Assembly: GCA_964533785.1 (NCBI GenBank)
Contig: CAZHNG010000293.1
Location: 1 to 8,489 of the forward strand
Length of the DNA: 8,489 bases
Reading direction: 5' to 3'
DNA from: JANQRV01 sp964533785
GTDB taxonomy: Bacteria > Bacteroidota > Bacteroidia > Chitinophagales > Saprospiraceae
Shown: positions 1 through 5,552 of the stretch, in pieces
Position numbering within the stretch: the stretch's first letter is position 1
How the letters are laid out: each line of letters begins with the position of its first letter
Translations under genes and position numbers: made by a program
The notes under the pieces: generated by a model
What the model was told of the DNA's origin: nothing
Database searches by the model: none
Seen by the model: the letters and a program-made list of their open reading frames with translations, nothing else

Positions 1-309
1 ACCTTAAAACTACGAAGTGCGGGCACATTTTTCATTCAAAAACGCTGGTGTCCTATTACCGGCAGACTGAACAGCCTAGCATTCGACAACAATAATGAAG
101 CAACTTTTTCAAGTGATATTGTGCTAGATTGGACCAATGCTGTCATAAAATTAGATAGTATTCAAACTGAATGGGAGCGAACTGTTGAAAACGCAACTGA
201 TGATCAAATAAAAGAATGGAGTAACGAGATTTCAAATATGGCTGCTCATACTGCCTATCATACAGGACAAATTATTTATATCAGAAAGCGAAATGGTTGG
301 TGGAAATAA
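1..309 (+). CDS. DinB-like four-helix-bundle protein, 3' end only
   Basis: The reading frame is open from the first base of the window to the TAA ending at 309, so this is the last 102 residues of a gene that begins outside the window. The C-terminus has the pattern AHTAYHTGQIIYIRK followed by a tryptophan-rich end. This is the typical last helix of DinB/DUF1572-type bundles, where the H-x3-H pair gives two of the three histidines of the metal site. The first metal histidine would lie in the missing part. Family members are putative metal-dependent enzymes (some are thiol transferases, many have no known function), so the substrate cannot be named. The GTG at 121 is only an internal codon, because homology-like spacing and the open frame both extend upstream of it. 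The gene converges on mogA. I am fairly sure of the family from the C-terminal motif and less sure of the first 30 residues. Confidence 0.75.
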   Translation, partial: TLKLRSAGTFFIQKRWCPITGRLNSLAFDNNNEATFSSDIVLDWTNAVIKLDSIQTEWERTVENATDDQIKEWSNEISNMAAHTAYHTGQIIYIRKRNGWWK

Positions 310-362
310 CTATATAAAAAATTGACCACTAAGTAACTTGCACAACAATCGATATAATGATC

Positions 363-389
363 AGTGGCGCTATTCGTCACTGCGCCACT
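363..389. terminator. Hairpin between convergent genes (possible bidirectional terminator)
   Basis: AGTGGCGC (363-370) and GCGCCACT (382-389) form a perfect 8-bp G+C-rich stem with an 11-nt loop. It lies between the stop of the DinB-like gene and the stop of mogA, where a shared terminator is expected. No long T tract follows on either strand, so if it terminates transcription it is not a classical strong intrinsic terminator. Confidence 0.5.
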
Positions 390-394
390 ACTCC

Positions 395-943
395 CTATCC
401 TTTCTTCCGAATAGCCGATTTGGGCCGAAATACTTTTATCACTTCCTCATTAGCCTCTAGATAAGGCCCTTCAATCAAATCAATACAATACGGGATAGCC
501 GGAAAAACAGCATCCAGGCACTCGCGAATAGCCTTCGGCTTGCCGGGTAAATTCACGATTAAGGTATTATTCCGTATTCCGGCTGTTTGCCTGGAAAGAA
601 TAGCCGTAGGAACATATTGTAAACTCACCCGCCGCATTTGCTCACCAAACCCAGGCATCATTTTTTGGCAAACCTGCTCCGTTGCCTCTGGTGTCACGTC
701 ACGAACAGCAGGACCTGTGCCTCCGGTTGTAACAATTAAGCAGCAACCTTCTTCATCCGCCATTTCTATCATTTTTGCCGCAATTTGATCTTGTTCATCT
801 GGAATTACGGCATAAGCATATTCCCAATCACTAATCAGATACTCTTCCATAGTGGCTACGACTGCTTTCCCTGGAATATCTTCGTAAATTCCTTGAGCCG
901 CCCGATCTGATACATTAATAATCCCAATTTTTGCTTTCGCCAT
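395..943 (-). CDS. mogA: Molybdopterin adenylyltransferase MogA
   Basis: The 182-residue product is full length for MogA (E. coli about 195). MogA adenylates molybdopterin with ATP in the cytoplasm, giving MPT-AMP, the substrate for molybdate insertion by MoeA. Visible motifs in order are SDR (12-14), IPDEQ (47-51), TTGGTGP (72-78), RDVTP (81-85), MPGFGEQMR (96-104), NLPGKPK (131-137) and FRPKSA near the end. Asp49 and Asp82, the residues shown by mutagenesis to matter in E. coli MogA, fall at the same positions here. This pattern fits MogA better than MoaB, which is shorter and lacks the MPGFGEQMR and C-terminal FRPKSA blocks. The ATG at 943 is preceded by an A-rich AAAAAGAAG stretch, a weak ribosome binding site. 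Only 47 bp separate it from the truncated eboB remnant on the same strand, and no other Moco gene is in the window. Transcription may come from the promoter near 1.49 kb, through the remnant. Confidence 0.95.
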   Translation of the reverse strand: MAKAKIGIINVSDRAAQGIYEDIPGKAVVATMEEYLISDWEYAYAVIPDEQDQIAAKMIEMADEEGCCLIVTTGGTGPAVRDVTPEATEQVCQKMMPGFGEQMRRVSLQYVPTAILSRQTAGIRNNTLIVNLPGKPKAIRECLDAVFPAIPYCIDLIEGPYLEANEEVIKVFRPKSAIRKKG

Positions 944-990
944 TTGCTTCTTTTTTTACCAGGTCGAAAATAACGAAAAAACCCATTGTC

Positions 991-1287
991 TTAAGCAAAG
1001 GCATTCCCTGCGCCTTCTGCCAAGGCTTCATTATTAGCCTCTTTAGAGTTTAGGCCGATGGTACAGTAGTGCTGTATGCCGAACTGAGAGGCCCTAAATC
1101 GCTCAAAACCAACCAGGCTACTAAAATAGTCTTTGAAAGCACCCAGTGTTGTCCTAGGCTGCCCAAGCCAAAATGCAGGCTCAATAATTGCAACGATTCC
1201 AGCCGCTCGCATCGCTTCGTAATCATCAGTCGTACGAGAAGTCATGTGAATGTGGGGATCGATAACCATGGTCAATTGTTCACTCAT
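991..1287 (-). pseudogene. eboB: 3'-truncated eboB (TatD-family hydrolase) remnant
   Basis: The 98 codons match the N-terminal third of the TatD-like metal-dependent hydrolase of the ebo cluster. They include the DPHIHM start with the H12-x-H14 metal pair, the SRTTDDYEAMRAAGI stretch, and the WLGQPRTTLG and ERFRASQFGI..HYCTIGLNSKEANNEALAE blocks, as I recall them for this family. The family is usually around 280-300 residues. Here the similarity stops at residue 91 (ALAE) and six unrelated residues lead to a TAA. The later metal ligands (Glu, two His, Asp) are absent, and only 47 bp follow before mogA, so the rest is not present in another frame. The 98-residue frame itself is intact and well conserved, which suggests a recent deletion. 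A short peptide could still be made, but catalysis is not expected. ebo clusters are linked to export or modification of small metabolites, and no other ebo gene is in the window. Confidence 0.8.
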
Positions 1288-1360
1288 TTTCAGCAGAATT
1301 TAAAATTTACGCTTTTTTGCCACCAGAAGGTCGGCAGATGCTTTGGAATATATTAGTCAT

Positions 1361-1452
1361 GTTCGACGGGATCATCAAACGGCCACAAGCGGCTAACCTG
1401 ACTGCCGTTAGGCAGGTTGGCCTCGCTTTCGCTCCTTCATGATCCACCGAAC
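1361..1452. repeat. 92-bp imperfect palindromic element
   Basis: Nested inverted arms share one centre near 1406-1407. The outer pair is GTTCG (1361-1365)/CGAAC (1448-1452). Next come GGATCAT (1369-1375)/ATGATCC (1439-1445), AAGC (1387-1390)/GCTT (1425-1428), GGC (1391-1393)/GCC (1420-1422) and AACCTG (1395-1400)/CAGGTT (1413-1418), with small bulges between them. At the tip an alternative CTGCC/GGCAG pairing is possible. Such a structure resembles REP-type or MITE-like palindromic elements. It lies between the degraded eboB and the end of the GTPase gene, and would be in the 5' leader of any transcript entering eboB-mogA from upstream. No second copy is in this window and no target-site duplication is obvious. 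Confidence 0.65.
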
Positions 1453-1478
1453 AATTCTATGGTAAAAACTATAATTTA

Positions 1479-1499
1479 TGAATCAATGTTGCAAAAATA
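1479..1499 (-). promoter_or_regulatory. Putative promoter -7 box with degenerate 7-1-7 operator upstream of eboB remnant/mogA
   Basis: On the minus strand TATTTTTG (1492-1499) fits the Bacteroidota -7 consensus TAnnTTTG. It runs straight into TGCAACA-T-TGATTCA (1479-1493). The first half-site equals that of the operators at 2846-2860 and 3159-3173, and the second half matches five of seven positions. A TTG that could serve as the -33 element lies at 1524-1526, but the 24-nt spacing is long. It would drive transcription leftward through the palindrome and the eboB remnant into mogA. The resemblance is real, but one half-site is degenerate and function is inferred. Confidence 0.4.
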
Positions 1500-1513
1500 A
1501 AATTATTTATGTT

Positions 1514-1536
1514 GGAAAAATTTCAATTTTTTATCC
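1514..1536 (-). terminator. Weak A+T-rich hairpin at the end of the GTPase gene
   Basis: GG-AAAAATT (1514-1522) can pair with AATTTTT and a following CC (to 1536), overlapping the TAA stop of the GTPase gene. The stem is almost entirely A-T and is therefore weak. It is the only terminator candidate immediately downstream of that gene before the 92-bp palindrome. Confidence 0.25.
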
Positions 1537-2769
1537 TACAGCATAAGCCCTTTGAACGGGCCATTCATCATCATACCCTTGTTTCCATTTTTGAGTAGCA
1601 AGTTCTGCTTCAGTTGCTAAACAAGCGTCAAGTGCCGACTTAATACTCGCTTCGTCCATGTCCTGACCAATAAAAACGATTTCATTTTTTCGATCGCCAA
1701 AGGTCCTATCCCAGCTGGCTTCAATCTGGCCTTGGTTTTCTACGAATGAGACGTATTGAATCCTCTTTTCATAGGGCATGCTACACCACCAAACGCCCGC
1801 GCTATCAGCACGTAATGAACCACCAGCCTGACTCCAGACTAACGCTTGCGCTGGCCGGGACGCCAACCAAAATAAACCTTTGCTACGAATAATGGTACTT
1901 GGAAAAAGGTGTTGTACATAATACCAAAAACGCTTAGGGTCGAAAGGTCTTAAACTGCGGTAAACGAATGAACCGATGCCATACTCTTCGGTTTCGGGCG
2001 TATGTTCGGCTTTGTTGAGTTCTTCTATCCAGCCGGCATTCTGTTCAGCTTCTTCAAATTTGAAAAGCCCGGTATTGAGGATTGCCTTGGGGTTCACTTT
2101 ACTGAAGGTGGATTCGATAATTTTTGCCCCTGGATTCAATTTGTGAATGACCGCTTTTAACAATCCAAGATGTTTGTTACTCACCAAATCCGTTTTGTTC
2201 AAAATGATCACATTAGCAAACTCGATTTGATCGGTCAACAAGTTGACGATCGTCCTAAAACCGTCTTCTTTATCCGTTAGCTGCCGGTCAATGAGTTTCT
2301 CCGGACTGCCGAAATCTTTGAAGAAGTTGAAAGCATCAACCACGGTAACCATAGTGTCCACATAGCTAAACTGGGATAAGTCAATTCCATTTGCTTCATC
2401 CACAAAGGAAAAAGTTTGAGCCACTGGTACGGGTTCACTAATCCCGGTGCTTTCTATCAGGAGATAATCAAAGCGATTTTCCTTGGCTAGCCGTTCCACT
2501 TCAATCATCAAATCTTCCCGAAGCGTACAGCATATACAACCGTTACTCATTTCTACGAGTTTCTCCTCAGTTCGGGAGAGGGTATTTTCATGCTTCACCA
2601 ATGCGGCATCTACATTTACTTCGCTCATGTCATTGACAATGACCGCGACTTTCAAGCCTTCTTTGTTATGTAGGATATGATTCAATAATGTGGTTTTTCC
2701 CGCCCCCAGAAATCCGCTTAGGACCGTTACGGGTAGTTTATCTTTTTTTGTTATGCTTTTAATTTCCAT
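1531..2769 (-). CDS. COG0523 (CobW/G3E) GTPase, YciC/ZagA-type zinc metallochaperone
   Basis: The 412-residue cytoplasmic P-loop GTPase has a Walker A GFLGAGKTT (19-27), the metal-binding GCICC motif (77-81) within GCICCTLRED, ESTG as the Walker B region (106-109), the guanine-specificity motif NKTD (191-194), and a CobW C-terminal domain from about 265 to 390. The blocks AVIVNDMSEVN, LSRTEEKLVEMSNGCICC, STGISEPVPVAQTFSF and EHTPETEEYGI closely resemble B. subtilis YciC/ZagA. That protein is Zur-repressed and supplies zinc to client enzymes during zinc limitation. The ATG at 2769 is preferred. An in-frame TTG at 2811 would add 14 residues, but it lacks a ribosome binding site and the extra sequence is not family-like. 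The gene diverges from a TonB-dependent receptor and has a 7-1-7 Fur-family-like operator upstream, which favours zinc homeostasis over cobalamin synthesis. The family is certain; the zinc role is inferred. Confidence 0.92.
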   Translation of the reverse strand: MEIKSITKKDKLPVTVLSGFLGAGKTTLLNHILHNKEGLKVAVIVNDMSEVNVDAALVKHENTLSRTEEKLVEMSNGCICCTLREDLMIEVERLAKENRFDYLLIESTGISEPVPVAQTFSFVDEANGIDLSQFSYVDTMVTVVDAFNFFKDFGSPEKLIDRQLTDKEDGFRTIVNLLTDQIEFANVIILNKTDLVSNKHLGLLKAVIHKLNPGAKIIESTFSKVNPKAILNTGLFKFEEAEQNAGWIEELNKAEHTPETEEYGIGSFVYRSLRPFDPKRFWYYVQHLFPSTIIRSKGLFWLASRPAQALVWSQAGGSLRADSAGVWWCSMPYEKRIQYVSFVENQGQIEASWDRTFGDRKNEIVFIGQDMDEASIKSALDACLATEAELATQKWKQGYDDEWPVQRAYAVG

Positions 2770-2845
2770 AATCTTGTTGATAACGTTGTTTTCAGGAAGA
2801 TGTCTATTCAAACAAGCCGTAAAATTAGGTTAAAACAAGATCGAT

Positions 2846-2860
2846 TGCAACATTATTGCA
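2846..2860. promoter_or_regulatory. Fur-family-like 7-1-7 operator upstream of the GTPase gene
   Basis: TGCAACA-T-TATTGCA is a near-perfect inverted repeat with six of seven arm pairs matching, and matches the receptor operator in the left arm and in five positions of the right arm. On the minus strand TAATGTTG (2849-2856), one base from the -7 consensus TAnnTTTG, lies inside it, so a bound repressor would cover the core promoter. No clear -33 TTG is visible. The site lies 77 bp upstream of the GTPase ATG. The likely ligand is a Zur-like regulator (inference). Confidence 0.55.
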
Positions 2861-2896
2861 TTTAATATATTGTGGAAATAGAAATTAAACCTGTAA

Positions 2897-2942
2897 AAGG
2901 GTAGATTGGGATATATAATGCAATCAAATCCCAATGAGCCTT
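2897..2942. other. Intergenic hairpin of unknown role
   Basis: ATTGGGAT (2905-2912) and ATCCCAAT (2928-2935) pair perfectly around a 15-nt loop. AAGG (2897-2900) and CCTT (2939-2942) extend the stem beyond a small internal loop. The minus-strand reading ends in CCTTTT and the plus-strand reading reaches a T-rich stretch about 15 nt later, so a weak terminator, an mRNA structure or an sRNA end are all possible. Nothing in the sequence decides between them. Confidence 0.4.
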
Positions 2943-3114
2943 CTACTCTGTACTTTATTTTTACACCTGCAAGTCCTCAAATATAAGATCTATTATCTTT
3001 TTGCAACCGCATTCACCAATCCCGTTAACCGGATAGTCGGCACATTAATAGTCAAAAGGAGGCAGATCAATCTTTCCCTCCAAATCAACTATCCATGATA
3101 AAAGTTTCTGTGCT

Positions 3115-3132
3115 ATGTGACAGGTATCACAT
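3115..3132. promoter_or_regulatory. Crp/Fnr-family binding site
   Basis: ATGTGA-CAGGTA-TCACAT is a perfect 6-6-6 palindrome identical in its arms to the classic CRP consensus. Its centre (3123.5) is about 41-43 bp upstream of the transcription start predicted from the -7 box at 3153-3160, and its right edge touches the -33 TTG. This is the position of class II activator sites. Which Crp/Fnr-family protein binds is unknown, as no such regulator gene is in the window. Confidence 0.6.
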
Positions 3133-3160
3133 TGCACAAATGATTCCTGAATTACTTTTG
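3132..3160 (+). promoter_or_regulatory. Bacteroidota-type promoter of the receptor operon
   Basis: TTG (3132-3134) and TACTTTTG (3153-3160) are separated by 18 nt, agreeing with the Bacteroidota primary sigma pattern TTG / TAnnTTTG. The predicted start of transcription is near 3165, leaving a leader of about 65 nt. The last bases of the -7 box (TG) are the first bases of the operator at 3159-3173, and the -33 element touches the Crp/Fnr-like site. Confidence 0.6.
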
Positions 3161-3173
3161 CAACAATGTTGCG
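3159..3173. promoter_or_regulatory. Fur-family-like (Zur-like) 7-1-7 operator at the receptor promoter
   Basis: TGCAACA-A-TGTTGCG contains a perfect 13-bp palindrome, GCAACA-A-TGTTGC (3160-3172). It begins inside the -7 box and covers the predicted transcription start, an arrangement expected to repress. The 7-1-7 geometry is that of Fur, Zur and PerR boxes, but the sequence differs from iron Fur and PerR boxes, which are richer in A and T. Related copies precede the GTPase gene and, in degenerate form, the eboB remnant. Confidence 0.6.
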
Positions 3174-3229
3174 CTTATTGGATATTATTCCTCGAAGCAG
3201 CACTATTTACAAACCAAAATATTTAAAAG

Positions 3230-5539
3230 ATGTCTAAGCAATTTTCGCTACTGATGCTGTTGCTATTGGTAGTTAGCAGTACTTCTGCTCAAAGCCTTTT
3301 GAAGGGTAAAGTGAGCGATCAAGATGGAACACCACTCGTAGGGGCTAGTGTACGTTTGTACCAGAATAAAACAGGTACAATAAGCCAAGAAGACGGTACC
3401 TACCAGCTTCCTATTCCCTCGAACCTCAAAGTGCTTACACTGGAATTCACGTATATCGGCTATAGAGCCCAATCAAAAACCATCGACTTGACAGACACTT
3501 CTGCTGATGAGGTGTACACGCTTGATGTAAGTCTTGTTGAATCACCACTTGAATTACAAGAAATCACAGTTTCAGCAGGTTATGTAAAAGAACAAGATGC
3601 AGTTCCTTTCCCCATTAAAACGGTGATGAAAAAAGAGATTCTAAGCTCAGGGGAAGTTACTTTCCCACGAGCTCTTGCACGTACACCTGGCGTTTATTTT
3701 TCTAGTTTTGGAACGGGGGGAGGCCAACCTATTATTCGTGGTTTATCAAACACGAACCTGGTGTTGCTCAACAATGGCATTAAACAGGAAGTGTTTCAAT
3801 TTTCTTCTAACCACCCTTTCCTTATTGATGAATTCACAACTTCTCACGTTGAAATAATCAAAGGCCCGGCTTCATTACAGTACGGTTCTGATGCTGTGGG
3901 TGGTGTCATTAACGTGATCAGGGAGCGTCCCGCAAGAACGAATAGTATTGAAGGCGATTTTATATCGCAATACTTTACCAACACAAGTGGGTATCTTAAT
4001 AGCCTGGGTGTAAAAGGCAGCCTTGACAAGTTCTTTTTTGGTGCGCGGGGCAGCTTAAAATCACATAAAGATTTTTCAGATGGTAATGATGATGTGGTAC
4101 ATAATACCCGCCTTAACGAAAACAACCTGACCCTAAATTCTGGAATTCGAACAGGGTACGGTCTTTTTTCTGTAAACTACAACTATACCGATGCCGAATA
4201 TGGCATTCAAAACGGACCTCAGCTTAACCTCTTTGCCAGCCCATTAGCCTCAAGGCTTTTAACCGAAGAACGACAGAATGAAGTATGGTACCAAGACCTG
4301 ATAAACCATCTGATATCTTCTAACAATACTGTTTTTTTAGGTAAAAATACACTTGATGTCGATTTAGGGTACCAGCTTAACACCCGTGAATTAATTGGCG
4401 GGGTTATTAATCCCCAAGATCAATTAGTGCAACCCCAACTCGTTTCTACGCAATTGAACACCTTTACCTACAACGCAAAACTAAATGTACCTTCAGGTGA
4501 TAACAACTTGGTTTTTGGCATAAACGGTGCCATTATTGACAATGAAGCGGACGAGACCAAACCTAATGTGCCAATGCCGGATGCCAAAATAAATGACATT
4601 GGACTATATGCTATTGGGGATTTTCTATTGGCAGAAAAACTCACACTCACTACCGGATTGCGTTACGATTACAGAAATATGGAGTCATTTCCCGTAGCTA
4701 CTGCCAATACAGACCGTTTTAAGATTGACAACACTTATAATAATGTGAACGGTTCGTTGGGCGTTACTTATAATTTTTCTGAAAATCAGTTTTTAAAAGC
4801 TAATGTGGCCCGCGGTTTTCGCTCGCCCAATTTACCGGAGCTGACCCAAAACGGTATACATGCCGGCAGGTATGAAAGAGGCAATCCAGACTTGGATGCC
4901 CAAAGTAATTATCAGATAGATTTTACTTATCACTTCCATACCGCTTGGGCTACCTTCAACATATCCCCCTTTTATAATGTCGTAAATAATTTCCTTTACG
5001 TGGTCATGACCGATGAGGATGCGCCTATTGGTAGTGGGAAGATATTTCAATATGTCCAAAATGATGCAGACCTTTTGGGAGGTGAAGTGGCTTTGGACGT
5101 CCACCCCGTTTCTTGGCTTGGTATTCACGGAAGTTACAGTATAGTACGTGCCGATATTACTGATGATGCAGAAGGCGTTGAACACCCTACTTTTACGCCA
5201 ACAGACCGATTGACCGGAGAAATCAAATTACAGCAGGAGCAATTAGGAGTTCTTAAAAGGCCCTATTTTTCTATTGAGGTGATGAACTTCTTTGAACAAA
5301 ATCGCACAGGTCAAAACGAAGCGGCTACACCAGCTTACACCTTGCTTAATGCCAGAATAGGAACAAGTATTTCAGTCGGAAAACAAGAGATGGATTTTTA
5401 TATTACGGGCAACAATCTTACCAATGAGGCTTATATTGACCATTTGTCAATCACCAAACCATTGGAGCTCAACATGATAGGGAGGAATATTATGTTTGGT
5501 TTGCGATTGCCTTTTGGGTTTTACAAAAGCAATGAATAA
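3230..5539 (+). CDS. TonB-dependent outer-membrane receptor, ZnuD-like, probable zinc importer
   Basis: The 769-residue protein has a signal peptide (1-20, hydrophobic LLMLLLLVV core, likely cut after SSTSA). A carboxypeptidase-regulatory-like domain follows (about 23-105, with GKVSDQDGTPLVGASV and EDGTYQLPI), then a TonB-box-like ELQEITVSAG (108-117). The plug (about 125-235) contains IIRGLSN and VEIIKGPASLQYGSDAVGG, and the 22-strand barrel ends near GLRLPF, seven residues before the C-terminus. It would sit in the outer membrane and import a ligand using TonB energy. The plug stretch NHPFLIDEF and the loop NGIHAGRYERGNPDL (541-555) resemble ZnuD-type zinc receptors, which carry an NGxH..T..(F/Y)E.GN.DL motif. 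YHFH (567-570) may add metal ligands. No long His-rich loop is present. Divergence from a YciC/ZagA-like GTPase and a Zur-like operator support zinc. Other metals or a metallophore complex remain possible. Confidence 0.9.
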   Translation: MSKQFSLLMLLLLVVSSTSAQSLLKGKVSDQDGTPLVGASVRLYQNKTGTISQEDGTYQLPIPSNLKVLTLEFTYIGYRAQSKTIDLTDTSADEVYTLDVSLVESPLELQEITVSAGYVKEQDAVPFPIKTVMKKEILSSGEVTFPRALARTPGVYFSSFGTGGGQPIIRGLSNTNLVLLNNGIKQEVFQFSSNHPFLIDEFTTSHVEIIKGPASLQYGSDAVGGVINVIRERPARTNSIEGDFISQYFTNTSGYLNSLGVKGSLDKFFFGARGSLKSHKDFSDGNDDVVHNTRLNENNLTLNSGIRTGYGLFSVNYNYTDAEYGIQNGPQLNLFASPLASRLLTEERQNEVWYQDLINHLISSNNTVFLGKNTLDVDLGYQLNTRELIGGVINPQDQLVQPQLVSTQLNTFTYNAKLNVPSGDNNLVFGINGAIIDNEADETKPNVPMPDAKINDIGLYAIGDFLLAEKLTLTTGLRYDYRNMESFPVATANTDRFKIDNTYNNVNGSLGVTYNFSENQFLKANVARGFRSPNLPELTQNGIHAGRYERGNPDLDAQSNYQIDFTYHFHTAWATFNISPFYNVVNNFLYVVMTDEDAPIGSGKIFQYVQNDADLLGGEVALDVHPVSWLGIHGSYSIVRADITDDAEGVEHPTFTPTDRLTGEIKLQQEQLGVLKRPYFSIEVMNFFEQNRTGQNEAATPAYTLLNARIGTSISVGKQEMDFYITGNNLTNEAYIDHLSITKPLELNMIGRNIMFGLRLPFGFYKSNE

Positions 5540-5552
5540 TGAAGTAACCAAA

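Larger units (their letters stand above)
2770..3229. other. Divergent control region between GTPase and receptor genes
   Basis: About 460 bp without a gene. From left to right it holds the GTPase leader, a 7-1-7 inverted repeat at 2846-2860, a hairpin at 2897-2942, a stretch (2950-3110) with no clear element beyond a lone half-site TGCAAC at 3002-3007 and a GGAGG/CCTCC pair (3058-3081), then a Crp/Fnr-like palindrome, the receptor promoter and its operator. No open frame of convincing length or composition was found. I see no cobalamin-riboswitch B12 box. Confidence 0.8.

Noticed and set aside
1288..1360. Remnant of eboA upstream of eboB
   Set aside because: The minus-strand frames contain only a 17-codon ORF with no recognisable similarity, so it cannot be supported.
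2770..2811. TTG start for the GTPase gene adding 14 residues
   Set aside because: There is no ribosome binding site before it and the added residues are not family-like. The ATG at 2769 gives a normal YciC-like N-terminus.
2995..3012. Fourth operator copy at the TTTTTGCAAC stretch
   Set aside because: Only one half-site (TGCAAC) is present. The other half does not match, and there is no intact -7 box or adjacent gene start.
3058..3081. Strong Shine-Dalgarno-like AAAAGGAGG suggesting a small gene
   Set aside because: No start codon follows at usable distance and no open frame is associated. It instead pairs with CCTCC nearby.
2812..3229. Cobalamin riboswitch, suggested by a CobW-family gene next to a TonB-dependent receptor
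   Set aside because: No B12 box or the expected conserved leader structure is visible, and the GTPase motifs match the YciC/ZagA zinc type rather than a cobalamin gene.
5496..5552. TTG start at 5496 (or ATG 5532) for the serine hydrolase
   Set aside because: These would place polar residues before the lipoprotein signal peptide. ATG 5553 starts it exactly.
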